From Nitrospira sp. (lineage in GTDB: Bacteria; Nitrospirota; Nitrospiria; Nitrospirales; Nitrospiraceae): a stretch of 64,000 nt of DNA. The notes beneath the pieces are model-generated. The model searched no databases. It had not been told where the DNA came from and saw only the letters and a list, made by a program, of their open reading frames with translations. Made by a program: the position numbers and the translations under genes. Location of the stretch: contig JADLEJ010000024.1 of NCBI GenBank assembly GCA_020846195.1, positions 1 to 64,000 on the forward strand, given 5' to 3'. Every line of letters begins with the position of its first letter. Position 1 is the stretch's first letter. Below are positions 35,810 to 44,556 of the stretch, in pieces.

Positions 35810-35948
35810 AACCACATCCTCAAGGAAGATGAATCGAAATCGGGTGAACGACAGCAGTCTACAGAGTAACCCAATACAAAGTACATTTTCTGAATCAAGC
35901 TAAGACATTTGCCATACGCTCCGCATAGCGATACATTAGTTCAATCGT

Positions 35949-36362
35949 ATGAAGCGGGCAAAGCGATCAAAGAGTCTAAAGGTTTCCTGCCGCAACATTG
36001 CACCGTTCGGCTGGTGGATTGCCTCTTATATTGAACGAGCTGTCTGGGACGACAAGCCAATCGTCAGACTTACAGCACGTTGTCTCGCCTGGGAAAACAC
36101 GGTGCTCTTAAAAGCATCCAATCGGGAAGCAGCTTATAAGAAGGTACTCCGCCTTTACTCTCGCAATCTATCAACCTTCCAAGACAATAAAACGAACAGG
36201 ACCGGCCATTGGGTATTTGAAGGCATCACAAGTCTTCTGCCGATATACGAAAAACTACAGGACGGCGCTGAAATATTGTGGTGTGAACACACAGGGAAAA
36301 CGCTCAAAGGCATTCGATCCCGAGTCAAGAGGATGAAGGACCTTGAAGCCTTTGATGACTAA
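35949..36362 (+). CDS. DUF4288-like protein
   Basis: A 137-residue soluble protein. The core GWWIASYIERAVWDD, the AWENTVLLKASNREAAYKK segment, and WVFEGITSLLPIYEKLQDGAE resemble DUF4288, a small domain of unknown role. Base composition is visibly more AT-rich than in the neighbours, which may mark transferred DNA. Confidence 0.6.
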   Translation: MKRAKRSKSLKVSCRNIAPFGWWIASYIERAVWDDKPIVRLTARCLAWENTVLLKASNREAAYKKVLRLYSRNLSTFQDNKTNRTGHWVFEGITSLLPIYEKLQDGAEILWCEHTGKTLKGIRSRVKRMKDLEAFDD

Positions 36363-36469
36363 CCAGAAAAGTAGCGTAACTCCATCAGCTCATTCTTTCT
36401 GTCGCTGATCTTCAATTGACCTCTCTTTCTCCTCCCAAGTATCCTGCCTCAATAACATTTGAGGTAACC

Positions 36470-36892
36470 ATGCAATTCGATGCAGCCCTTGCCGCGCAGG
36501 CGGCGTTTGCAGAAGCAGAATCCGAACTCGGTTCCGACTGGGATGCCGCCGTGGAGCTGGAAGAAACCTTTTCTTCCAATGCCGGATCGACGGCGCGGGA
36601 GGCGTATGAGGCATTACTCTCGCTCGCGACTCGCTATCCGCAAGCCCATGCCTTTCAAGCCTTCTGCATCTACATCACCTGGCAACAGGTGACGGAGCAA
36701 ACGATCGCGCACCACTTTGAAACCGGGATGCGGCTCTCCGAATCCTATCTGGCCGCGCGTGGGGGGAAAAATCAGCAGCACCTGGATTACGTCGCCGAAC
36801 TCTTGGAATCGTTTCGCGCGGGACTCGGCTTGGACGAGGAAGACGAGATCGTGATCGAATTCAGGAAAGACACCCCGAAGGGCGGCGACTAG
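36470..36892 (+). CDS. hypothetical protein
   Basis: A 140-residue acidic, helical protein starting at ATG 36470 (MQFDAALAAQAAFAEAE). The helix pairs (AREAYEALLSLATRYPQAHAF, AHHFETGMRLSESYLAARG) resemble a degenerate TPR-like bundle. Family not recognised. It precedes a TPR protein by 70 bases. Confidence 0.6.
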   Translation: MQFDAALAAQAAFAEAESELGSDWDAAVELEETFSSNAGSTAREAYEALLSLATRYPQAHAFQAFCIYITWQQVTEQTIAHHFETGMRLSESYLAARGGKNQQHLDYVAELLESFRAGLGLDEEDEIVIEFRKDTPKGGD

Positions 36893-36963
36893 CAGGAGGG
36901 TGCTGAGGCCTGAGTGCTGAGTGGGGACACCACAATCTAATCGCGGCTGACAACTAATCGCCC

Positions 36964-37737
36964 ATGGCTGAGAACGATAAACACCGCGCCAGAATCTTTC
37001 TCCATCGCGGGCAACTCACCCAAGCGAAAGCCGCGTATGAACAAGCGGTCGCTGACGATCGCCTCGCCGGCACCCCAGGCGAACTCTCTTCCTCGCTCGG
37101 CAATCTCGGAAATGTCTGCGCGCTCTCCGGCGATTTTGAACAGGCGGAGGCCTGTTATCGCGAGGTGCTCGCGATCCAGCGGACAGAGCATAACCAGCAA
37201 GCCATCGCGCACACGCTGGTCAATCTCGGCAATCTCCACATCGGCGCCGGCCGCCCTGAGAAAGCCCGCCCCTACTATCTGGAAGCGCTCGACCTCCTGA
37301 AACCGCTCAATGACGACCGCGCGCTCGGCATCCTCTACCATAACCTCGGCATGGAGGAAGCACGGCAATCCCATTGGGATCAGGCTATTGCCCACTTCAC
37401 CGAGGCGCTGGAATGTCATCGCCGCATCGGCAACGAAGAGGGCCTGGCGCTGACTTACAGCCAGATGGGCAACACCTTTCTCGAATCCGGCGCGCTGCGC
37501 CAGGCCGAGAAATGCCTGAACAATGCCTCCGAACATTTCATCAAGCTAGGCAATCCCGCCGGTGAAGCGGCGGCCTTGCGGCTGCTGGCCGCGCTGTATG
37601 TCCGTGAACAGAATCCCACCTCCGCGATGCGCTGTCTCGAACGTGTCGTATCGCTCGATCAGCACCATCTCCTTCCTGAACTCACACGAGACCGCGCACT
37701 GCTCGCCGAGCTTCGTCAATCTATTTCACATCCCTAG
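36964..37737 (+). CDS. tetratricopeptide repeat protein
   Basis: A 257-residue protein made of about six TPR units (for example LGNLGNVCALSGDFEQAEAC, LVNLGNLHIGAGRPEKAR, YHNLGMEEARQSHWDQA, YSQMGNTFLESGALRQAEK). It has no signal peptide and is likely a cytoplasmic scaffold. Partners are unknown. Confidence 0.85.
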   Translation: MAENDKHRARIFLHRGQLTQAKAAYEQAVADDRLAGTPGELSSSLGNLGNVCALSGDFEQAEACYREVLAIQRTEHNQQAIAHTLVNLGNLHIGAGRPEKARPYYLEALDLLKPLNDDRALGILYHNLGMEEARQSHWDQAIAHFTEALECHRRIGNEEGLALTYSQMGNTFLESGALRQAEKCLNNASEHFIKLGNPAGEAAALRLLAALYVREQNPTSAMRCLERVVSLDQHHLLPELTRDRALLAELRQSISHP

Positions 37738-37893
37738 CCGCGCTCTTCGTCTTGCCTTCACGGACAGTTCTCACATCTTTCTGGACAGAGATAAATCCTC
37801 TGCTACCGTAGGATCGTCACTGGAATCGCATCAAGTTTCATCTTCACCTAACCGACAAGATACTGACGTAGCCATGTAGATACAGGTGAGATC

Positions 37894-38490
37894 GTGCTGC
37901 TTCGTGTCCTTTGGTCGCTCCTCATAGTCGGTGTCATGATTACTCCAGCACAGGCGGCAGAACCGGTGGCGCCTCGGATCACGGTCGGCACCCAGGAAGT
38001 CGGACTCTCCGCGGGTTACCTCCTCCCGCACCGTCTCACGAATGCGCACACGACCAAGCAGCAAGGCGTGGCCTTGATGCCCTCCTGGATGATGACCGTC
38101 ACCGACCCCATGGGCGACAGTTGGTATCGCGGACAGATCTCTCTGGGCGCCGAGGTGGTGTACATCCAATTCCAAGAGCCCTTTCTCACGCACGGCATGG
38201 GCTTTACGCCCAAGATCAAATACACCATGGTCGCGCACGATCGTATTCGCCCCTATGCCGAATTTGCCGGCGGGCCATTTTGGACCGACCTCGCCGGGAA
38301 AATCCCCGAAGAGTCCTCGCAGTTCAATTTCATTCTGACCGCGGGCTTCGGCTGTTCGTTCTTTCTGACGCCGCAGACCTCGTTCAACATCGGCTATCGA
38401 TTCCACCATATTTCCAACGCCGGCACGCGATATCCCAACTTGGGGCTCAACTCCAGCTTGCCGTTCGGCGGATTTTCGTTTTACTTCTGA
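37894..38490 (+). CDS. pagL: lipid A deacylase PagL / acyloxyacyl hydrolase family
   Basis: A 198-residue outer-membrane beta-barrel enzyme that removes an acyl chain from lipid A. It has a signal peptide (start GTG 37894, ending PAQAAE) and barrel strands. The catalytic HxSN-type motif appears as YRFHHISNAGTRYPN, matching PagL, and the protein ends with Phe (FGGFSFYF), as outer-membrane barrels do. It is followed 22 bases later by a lipoprotein gene. Confidence 0.82.
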   Translation: MLLRVLWSLLIVGVMITPAQAAEPVAPRITVGTQEVGLSAGYLLPHRLTNAHTTKQQGVALMPSWMMTVTDPMGDSWYRGQISLGAEVVYIQFQEPFLTHGMGFTPKIKYTMVAHDRIRPYAEFAGGPFWTDLAGKIPEESSQFNFILTAGFGCSFFLTPQTSFNIGYRFHHISNAGTRYPNLGLNSSLPFGGFSFYF

Positions 38491-38512
38491 CGAAGGGGAA
38501 GGGAAAGACATC

Positions 38513-39250
38513 ATGCAGCGGACAACCTCCTTGCGCATCATGACCCTGCTCGTGCTCGCGAGCGCGCTCTCCGGCGGCTGCACCAGATCGATTGAGATCA
38601 CGCCATCCACCGCCGCCAGCGCCGAGCAGGCCCCCGTCTCCATTGCCAGCGCCGAGCGCGTGCCGCTCATTCTCGATCAAGTCGCAATCAGTCAAAATGG
38701 CGCGCCGCAAAATCCATCCGTTGAACTGGATCGCCGCCTGCTCGGCTCCTTGCAAAGCCTCACGCTGTTCTCCCATCTCTCCCTTGCCGAACAGGGCCCA
38801 CTGGCCGGCAACGAGAAAGCGATCATCGCCCATGTGACCATCGACGACGCCATCGACTCCCATCCCGGCGAAGCCGCATGGAAAGGGTTTATCATCGGCA
38901 CCTCCATGTTTCTCCTCGCGCCGGTGATGGACTTCCACTACGACTACGGAACCAGCCTCACCTTAGAACTCGAACGCTGGGACGGGACCGTCAAGACCTA
39001 TCGAGCCAACGCCTCCGGCACGGCGCAATACAATCTCTTCAGTGCCAGCCCCTCCATGATCGCGGAGCTGAAGGGGCATGTGCTGGAGAGCGGCATCACC
39101 GACCTTCTGCGCCAACTCGTCAACGATGCGGCCTTCTACAATGCCAGCAGTGCTCCCGTCACTGAACGGACCATTCATAGCGTCAGCGTTAAATCCAAAC
39201 GCCGGGGAACGGCCGCCGTCTCCGTCTCCACCCCGGCACCGTCGCGCTAA
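38513..39250 (+). CDS. hypothetical lipoprotein
   Basis: A 245-residue protein with a lipoprotein signal (LVLASALSGGC). The mature part has a hydrophobic stretch near residues 124-138 (GFIIGTSMFLLAPVM), and the C-terminus is basic and Ser-rich. AAGGGAAAG precedes the ATG. Function unknown; it is downstream of the PagL-like gene and probably also in the outer membrane. Confidence 0.7.
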   Translation: MQRTTSLRIMTLLVLASALSGGCTRSIEITPSTAASAEQAPVSIASAERVPLILDQVAISQNGAPQNPSVELDRRLLGSLQSLTLFSHLSLAEQGPLAGNEKAIIAHVTIDDAIDSHPGEAAWKGFIIGTSMFLLAPVMDFHYDYGTSLTLELERWDGTVKTYRANASGTAQYNLFSASPSMIAELKGHVLESGITDLLRQLVNDAAFYNASSAPVTERTIHSVSVKSKRRGTAAVSVSTPAPSR

Positions 39251-39368
39251 GACCGCTAGACAGCGCCGCTCTCGCGCCCGGCTCTGCCGGACCTGCCCGC
39301 TTCGCTCCATGGCCTAGTCTCCCGCCAGCCGCTAGTGCTATGATGCGCTCCTCAAAACGGGAGCCCAC

Positions 39369-39686
39369 ATGGACATTGAAGCGTTTCGTCAAATGGTCGC
39401 TAAAAACCCCAAGGGGTTCCTCGGGCGCTACGGCCTGGGCAATAAGATTCTGCAAGAGGGCGGCAATCTGGAAGAAGCCGTCGAGCACCTGCGCGTCGCC
39501 GTGCAACTGGACCCGGTGCATGTGGCGTCGCACCTGGCGCTCGGACGCGCCCTCATCGGCGTGGGACGGCCGGAAGAAGCGAAGCCCGTGCTGAAAGCCG
39601 GCATCGACGCCTCCGCCTCCGGGCGGGCCAACGGCGGCCGCGACCTTGTCCCTGAAATGCAAATGATCCTCCAAGGGCTGCATTAA
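39369..39686 (+). CDS. small TPR protein
   Basis: A 105-residue protein with about two TPR units (GRYGLGNKILQEGGNLEEAVEH, SHLALGRALIGVGRPEEAKP). It has no signal peptide. GGGAG lies upstream of ATG 39369. Probably an adaptor, and co-transcribed with the next small gene. Confidence 0.75.
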   Translation: MDIEAFRQMVAKNPKGFLGRYGLGNKILQEGGNLEEAVEHLRVAVQLDPVHVASHLALGRALIGVGRPEEAKPVLKAGIDASASGRANGGRDLVPEMQMILQGLH

Positions 39687-39701
39687 CAACGGAGGCCGCT
39701 C

Positions 39702-39902
39702 ATGACTCTGGATACCGCCAAGCAACGCATCGAATCGGCCATTACGCAATTCGGATCACGGGCCGCGCCCATGATCGACCTGGTCTTGAATGAAGTGCGC
39801 TCGGATATGGGGGCCGCGGCCTTCAATCAGCTCGTCGATGAATTCGACCTGGAACTCGAATACAACATCGCGCCGCTCGAGTCCGATTACTCCACCAGCT
39901 AA
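39702..39902 (+). CDS. small hypothetical protein
   Basis: A 66-residue acidic protein starting at ATG 39702 with a GGAGG site. Helix-rich (IESAITQFGSRAAPMIDLVLNEV, first part cited). Family not recognised. It sits 15 bases after the small TPR gene and 21 bases before the glycosyltransferase. Confidence 0.6.
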   Translation: MTLDTAKQRIESAITQFGSRAAPMIDLVLNEVRSDMGAAAFNQLVDEFDLELEYNIAPLESDYSTS

Positions 39903-39923
39903 CAAATCGCGAGCTACCTTTCT

Positions 39924-41021
39924 GTGCCACTGATCTGGTCAGCCATTTCCGCCCACGGCTACGGACATGCCGCCCAGGTCGTCCCCGTGCTAAACGAACT
40001 GGGCCAGCGCATTCCCTCGCTGAAGATCGTTCTCCGCACGAACGTCCCACGTCATTTCTTCGAATCGCGCCTGACCGTTCCCTGGGATCTCCGCCCAGCC
40101 CAGATGGATATCGGGTGCCTTCAGCATGGCCCCCTCACCATGGATTGGGACGCCACCTGGCAAGCCCATCGGACGTTTCACGCCAACTGGGACGCCCGGC
40201 TCAAGGAAGAAACGCTCGCCATCCGCGAGGCTCGCCCGGATCTCGTCATCGGCAATACGCCCTACCTCGCCATGGCGGCCGGAGCCGAGGCTAGCGTGCC
40301 GACCGTCGCCATCGCCAGCTTGAGCTGGGATGAGATCCTGCGAGACCACGCCGATCCGGCGCAGCCCTGGCAGCAGGCCATTCTCGAAAACATGCGGCGG
40401 GCCTACGGGCAAGCGACCCTGCTACTCCGCATTGCACCCGGCCTGCCGATGCCGGCGTTCCCTCGCGCCGACAATATCGGCCCCATCGCGGCCCCGCTTC
40501 CCGCCGCCCGTGACCGCATCCGCACGCACCTGCGCATCGCACCGGACGACGCCCTCGTGCTCGTGGCCTTTGGCGGAATCCGGTTCGATGCGCTGCCCTT
40601 CGACCGCATGGAGTCGATGCCGGGCATTCAGTTCTTAATCGATGGCCCAGTACCCCCGCACCATCGCCGAGTTCATTCCCTTGCCGCGCTCTCAGAACGG
40701 TTTAGCACCCTTCTGTCTTCCGTCGATGTCATCATGACGAAGCCAGGCTATGGGACCACGATTGAAGCCGTGGCCGTCCAAACTCCGGTGATCTACGTTC
40801 GCCGCTTCAACTTCGCCGACGAAGAGCCCCTGGTGGCCTATCTCCAGCGCTATGGCCGGGGGATCGAGCTGTCGCGCGAAAACTTCCTGAACGCTCACTG
40901 GGAATCAACCATTCACCAAGCGCTGGCCTTGCCAAAACCCGCGGCCCCGCCACCGGCCTTCACCGGAGCCGCCGATGCGGCCGCGCATCTGCTGCCATTC
41001 CTGCCGCTATCAGGAGTGTAG
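39924..41021 (+). CDS. glycosyltransferase-like protein, GT-B fold (MurG-like)
   Basis: A 365-residue protein. The N-terminal SAISAHGYGHAAQVVPVLNEL matches the first Gly-rich loop of GT-B transferases. The C-terminal domain has VIMTKPGYGTTIEAVAVQTPVIYVRR, the donor-sugar-binding region of this group. The start is GTG 39924 without a clear ribosome site. The substrate is unknown. It ends 109 bases before the RiPP cluster and could belong to it, but nothing shows this. Confidence 0.75.
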   Translation: MPLIWSAISAHGYGHAAQVVPVLNELGQRIPSLKIVLRTNVPRHFFESRLTVPWDLRPAQMDIGCLQHGPLTMDWDATWQAHRTFHANWDARLKEETLAIREARPDLVIGNTPYLAMAAGAEASVPTVAIASLSWDEILRDHADPAQPWQQAILENMRRAYGQATLLLRIAPGLPMPAFPRADNIGPIAAPLPAARDRIRTHLRIAPDDALVLVAFGGIRFDALPFDRMESMPGIQFLIDGPVPPHHRRVHSLAALSERFSTLLSSVDVIMTKPGYGTTIEAVAVQTPVIYVRRFNFADEEPLVAYLQRYGRGIELSRENFLNAHWESTIHQALALPKPAAPPPAFTGAADAAAHLLPFLPLSGV

Positions 41022-41115
41022 TCATACCGACCCTCCGCCCTGGTCTACGCCTCTGTCCTAAGCAATATCCCGCAGCGCTACGCTCCAAATACCTCTGGAA
41101 GCCCACTGGGGGATT

Positions 41116-41124
41116 TGCTATTCT
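41116..41124 (+). promoter_or_regulatory. extended -10 promoter of the RiPP cluster
   Basis: TGCTATTCT is an extended -10 element. Its predicted start falls at the ATG of the PqqD-like gene (41131), which has no usable ribosome site, so the first gene may be leaderless. The -35 region is not obvious. Confidence 0.3.
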
Positions 41125-41130
41125 CCGGGC

Positions 41131-41442
41131 ATGAATCCGACGGCGGTCTATGCGAAACATCCGGATTATGTCCAGCGGGACGTGGCGGGAGAATGCATCC
41201 TCGTTCCGGTGCGCCGCTCCCTCACGGACGCCAATAGCATTTATGTCCTGAACGAAACCGGCGCGGCGCTCTGGCAGCGCTTCGATGGCGCGCACACCGT
41301 TGAGAATATCTGCACGTCGTTCATGGACGAATACGACGTCGCGCCCAGCCAGTTGCATCAGGACGTCGACACCCTCCTGGCAGACCTTCTCTCGATTCAA
41401 GCAATCCAAGAGGTGGCGGTCGCCCATGGTCCCACAGGGTAA
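41131..41442 (+). CDS. PqqD-family RiPP recognition protein
   Basis: A 103-residue winged-helix peptide chaperone that binds the leader of a ribosomal peptide and presents it to radical SAM enzymes. The PqqD pattern is clear: SLTDANSIYVLNETGAALWQ, then FDGAHTVENICTSFMDEYDV, and QLHQDVDTLLADLLSIQAI. It is the first gene of the cluster and overlaps the following radical SAM gene by 17 bases. It would recognise the 66-residue peptide encoded at 43442-43642. Confidence 0.88.
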   Translation: MNPTAVYAKHPDYVQRDVAGECILVPVRRSLTDANSIYVLNETGAALWQRFDGAHTVENICTSFMDEYDVAPSQLHQDVDTLLADLLSIQAIQEVAVAHGPTG

Positions 41443-42337
41443 ACTCAGCCATCTACCGGAGCGGTACCCCCTCGCCTGCCAGTGGGAGATCACCTGCCGC
41501 TGCAATCTCCGCTGCGTCATGTGCTACACCGACTGCCGGAATACCCCGGAGGCTGTGCGCCGCGAACTTGCCACCGCCGAAATTCTTCAGATCCTAGACC
41601 AGTTGATCGGCGCCGGCCTACTCGAACTCTGCCTGACCGGCGGCGAGCCGCTGGCCCGGCCGGACTTTTTCCAGATCTACGACTATGCCGTCTCCCGCGG
41701 ACTTCTGGTCACCCTGTTTACGAACGGCACGCTCATCACCGAATCCGTCGCCGACCACCTGGCGGCGCTCCCACCGCATCGGATTGAAATCAGTCTCCAC
41801 GGAATCAGCGCCGACACCTTCGAGCTGGTCACGCAAGGAGCCGGGTCGCATGCGCGCTGTCTGGAGGCCATCCGCCTGCTGCTCGCCCGGCGCATTCCCC
41901 TCCTTGTGAAAACCACGGCCTTGACGCTCAATCGCGATGAAATTCTAGCGGTGAAAGCCTATGCGGCCTCGTTAGGACCAGCCGCCTTTCGATTGGGAGA
42001 AGAGCTGCGTCCTGAACTGAACGGCGGAGCCGGTCCCTTTCGCTATGCCCTGTCGCCGCATGAGCTGGAGGAGTTGAACCGGCAGGACCCGGACCTCTGG
42101 AGCGAAGCCTGCCGGAAATCCCGGACCGATCTGCCACCCTGCAACAGCGGCCTGCACCGTTTTCACATCGATGCCTACGGCGGGTTGCAACTCTGCTCCG
42201 GCAACCGGCGGCAGTCCTATGACTTGCGGCAAGGCTCATTCCGTGAAGGGTTTTACGGCGCGCTGCCCGCCTTTGCCTGCGAATGGAAATCGCCAGCCTC
42301 CGCGCCGCTCCTTCAACCGGAAGCGCATCATGTCTGA
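41426..42337 (+). CDS. radical SAM protein with shortened C-terminal domain
   Basis: A 303-residue radical SAM enzyme. The start is ATG 41426, inside the end of the PqqD-like gene. The [4Fe-4S] site is Cys26-x3-Cys30-x2-Cys33, followed by the GGEPLARPDFFQ SAM-binding motif. The C-terminus begins like a SPASM domain (PPCNSGLHRFHIDAYGGLQLC) but has only one more Cys (FACEW) and stops at once, so the usual CxxC-x5-C auxiliary-cluster motif is missing. It may bind one auxiliary cluster at most. It overlaps the next radical SAM gene by 8 bases. It may need that enzyme as partner (inference). Confidence 0.88.
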   Translation: MVPQGKLSHLPERYPLACQWEITCRCNLRCVMCYTDCRNTPEAVRRELATAEILQILDQLIGAGLLELCLTGGEPLARPDFFQIYDYAVSRGLLVTLFTNGTLITESVADHLAALPPHRIEISLHGISADTFELVTQGAGSHARCLEAIRLLLARRIPLLVKTTALTLNRDEILAVKAYAASLGPAAFRLGEELRPELNGGAGPFRYALSPHELEELNRQDPDLWSEACRKSRTDLPPCNSGLHRFHIDAYGGLQLCSGNRRQSYDLRQGSFREGFYGALPAFACEWKSPASAPLLQPEAHHV

Positions 42338-43445
42338 CCGCCGCCCGCTGGCCACGATCCCCTACGGCACATTCAGTGAGCGCGCCCATGCAAGGGCCGC
42401 CGCCGACTGCCAGGTCATCAAAGCGCAACTCGAACTCACCTATCGCTGCAATCTCCACTGCCGCCATTGCTATACCGATCCGTACAACGACAGCGCCTGG
42501 TTTCCGCGCGAGCTGACTCTCGCCGAGATCTACCGACTGCTGGGCGAGATGCGAGAGATAGGCATTGTCTGGCTGAACCTGACCGGCGGCGATATTTTTA
42601 TGCGGCCGGATTTCTTCGACATCTACGAGGCCGCCGCCGGTCACGGATTTCTGTTGCAGCTCTATACGAATGGCACCTTGTTCACCCGGGCGATCGTCGA
42701 ACGGTTGCAGACCCGTCCGCCCTTCTCAATCGACATTTCTTGTCATTCGGTCGACGAGTCCCAGTTCGACTGGTTCACGCAAGTGCCGGGCTCTTATCGC
42801 GCGTTCCGCCGCGGGGTCGAGCTGTTGCAGGCAGGCGGCCTGCCCTTTTCGCTGAAAACGAAACTGATGAATTGGAACGCCGGTGAGATCGAACAACTGC
42901 GGCAGTTCACCGAGGCAGCCGGGCAGCCGTTCGGGTACACCACCTCGCTCTCGCCGAGATTGAACGGCGACTGCTCATCGCTCCACTATCGCATAGATCC
43001 GAATACCGTCCGCCGCCTGCCCGCGAATCAGGAGACGGCACCGGACTCCGGCGAGTGCGACAGGCACACGCCTCTATTGCCTCCTTCGCACGACCGCCTC
43101 TTTCGGTGCGGCTGCGGTACCGACACCATTCACATCAATGCCTGGGGCGAGCTCAGCACCTGCACCTTTCAATATGAAACCCGCGTCTCGTTGCGCGAGC
43201 ATTCCTTATCCGACGGCATCGAACAGGTGTTCGCCGCCACTAGGGGGCTGGCGTATCAAGGCGAGTCGGCCTGCAGGACCTGCGCCGTGCATACGTTCTG
43301 CGATAAACAACCAACACAAGCCCGGTGGGAGTCCGGCCATCCGGAATCTCCCATTCCCTACGCTTGCGATATCGCTGTCGCCCGCGCATCGCGCGCCGTA
43401 CCCATCACGCCGATTCACCCTTTACGAGCAGGATCATGCCCATGA
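42330..43445 (+). CDS. radical SAM/SPASM peptide-modifying enzyme
   Basis: A 371-residue enzyme with the SAM-cluster motif Cys40-x3-Cys44-x2-Cys47 and a full SPASM domain (RCGCGTDTIHINAWGELSTC, then CRTCAVHTFC and a last Cys in PYACD), enough for two auxiliary [4Fe-4S] clusters. Such enzymes make thioether or carbon-carbon crosslinks in RiPPs. A variant GGDIF replaces the usual GGEP motif. Its stop overlaps the precursor peptide start as ATGA, so enzyme and substrate are translationally coupled. Confidence 0.9.
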   Translation: MSDRRPLATIPYGTFSERAHARAAADCQVIKAQLELTYRCNLHCRHCYTDPYNDSAWFPRELTLAEIYRLLGEMREIGIVWLNLTGGDIFMRPDFFDIYEAAAGHGFLLQLYTNGTLFTRAIVERLQTRPPFSIDISCHSVDESQFDWFTQVPGSYRAFRRGVELLQAGGLPFSLKTKLMNWNAGEIEQLRQFTEAAGQPFGYTTSLSPRLNGDCSSLHYRIDPNTVRRLPANQETAPDSGECDRHTPLLPPSHDRLFRCGCGTDTIHINAWGELSTCTFQYETRVSLREHSLSDGIEQVFAATRGLAYQGESACRTCAVHTFCDKQPTQARWESGHPESPIPYACDIAVARASRAVPITPIHPLRAGSCP

Positions 43446-43642
43446 CTCCAAAAAAACCCTATACGTCCCCGCAACTCTACCGCGTGCCGCTGGACTCCGA
43501 ACAAGCGATTCTATCTGCGTGCAGCCTCTCCGCCATGAGCGTCTCCAATGGCGGCGGCGGCGGCTGCCGGCCGGCATCGGCGGGCAACTGTAAAAATCGC
43601 GGCGGACTCGGCAACCGGGACAGTGGCCCACGCGCGTCATAA
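43442..43642 (+). CDS. RiPP precursor peptide, Gly/Cys-rich core
   Basis: A 66-residue peptide. ATG 43442 is chosen because it overlaps the upstream stop (ATGA) and sits 7 bases after AGGA; an ATG 6 bases earlier is possible. The first part (KKPYTSPQLYRVPLDSEQ) looks like a leader for PqqD-type recognition. The second part holds three Cys (27, 42, 50), a run of five Gly (37-41), many Ser/Asn, and ends GPRAS. Its position between radical SAM genes, its size and its composition all fit a substrate. The cleavage site and final product are unknown; cleavage near residues 26-35 would leave a core of about 30-40 residues. Confidence 0.8.
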   Translation: MTPKKPYTSPQLYRVPLDSEQAILSACSLSAMSVSNGGGGGCRPASAGNCKNRGGLGNRDSGPRAS

Positions 43643-43650
43643 GAGGCGGC

Positions 43651-44556
43651 ATGTTGTTCACCCTTGAGATCGGCGGCTACCGCATCGCCGTCCATGAACC
43701 CCACGAGCACCGCTGCCTAGTGTGGCCGATTCGACCGTTTGAAGCCTTTCTCGTTGAAGACAGCCGGCCCGCCGACATCACGGTGGAAGTCGCTGTCGTT
43801 CCAGTGCTCCCAGATCTTCCGAACACCCGGCTGCGATTCGATTCGAATCATGGCCACTGGAAACTATTCGAGTCCCACGATGGACTCCTTCTCGACAGCC
43901 TGAGTCCTAAAACCCTCACATCCCGGGCACGGGCGTGTCTCTCGCCAGATTACCGGCGCGTGAGCGCCTGGGTGCTGCCGGACGATCATCAAGGCCAAGC
44001 CGGCTGGCTTCCGATGCATCTCTTCAATCCGATTCTGGAAATCTGCCTGCTCTCGATCCTGGCTCGCGAGGGCGGACTCCTGCTCCATGCCTCCGGTCTC
44101 CTATACCAGGATATGGGATTTGTCTTTACCGGCGCATCGGGAACCGGCAAATCGACGCTGGCCGGGTGGTTTGCCGAACGGAACGCCAGGGTCCTGAGCG
44201 ACGAACGCATGATTTTGCGCCGGAACGAGGCTTCCGTGACGATGTTCGGAACGCCCTGGATCGGCTCGGGCGCGTTCGCCGCCAATGCCTGGGCCCCGCT
44301 ATCCCGGCTGTTTTGCATCCGCCATGGGGAGGAGCGGCATCGCTTCGAGACGCTCCCAGCCTCGCGCATCGTTTCATTTCTCCTCCAGCAAACGTTTCTT
44401 CCCTATTGGGATCGCGCTGCCATGGACGCAACGCTCGACAGCCTGATCGCGCTGACGCAACAAATCCCCTGCGTCAGCCTGGCCTGCTTGAAGCATCCAA
44501 ACGTCGTCGAGGCCATCATGGATCATCACCTTTCCACCCCCATGACGGCCGTCTGA
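43651..44556 (+). CDS. HPr kinase-like P-loop protein
   Basis: A 301-residue protein with a HPrK/PEPCK-type P-loop at residues 161-169 (GASGTGKST), preceded by HASGLLYQDMGFVF, and followed by RVLSDERMILRR. Relatives of this type occur in lasso-peptide clusters, where one phosphorylates the C-terminal serine of the peptide, and in other RiPP islands. The precursor here ends in Ser, so a similar reaction is possible (inference). AGAGGCGGC precedes the ATG 8 bases after the peptide stop. Its end overlaps the next gene by one base. Confidence 0.85.
   Translation: MLFTLEIGGYRIAVHEPHEHRCLVWPIRPFEAFLVEDSRPADITVEVAVVPVLPDLPNTRLRFDSNHGHWKLFESHDGLLLDSLSPKTLTSRARACLSPDYRRVSAWVLPDDHQGQAGWLPMHLFNPILEICLLSILAREGGLLLHASGLLYQDMGFVFTGASGTGKSTLAGWFAERNARVLSDERMILRRNEASVTMFGTPWIGSGAFAANAWAPLSRLFCIRHGEERHRFETLPASRIVSFLLQQTFLPYWDRAAMDATLDSLIALTQQIPCVSLACLKHPNVVEAIMDHHLSTPMTAV

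Noticed and set aside
43935..44555. Long N-terminal extension of the third radical SAM gene
   Set aside because: It overlaps the HPr-kinase-like gene in another frame and shows no domain; the TGATG junction at 44554-44558 sets the start.
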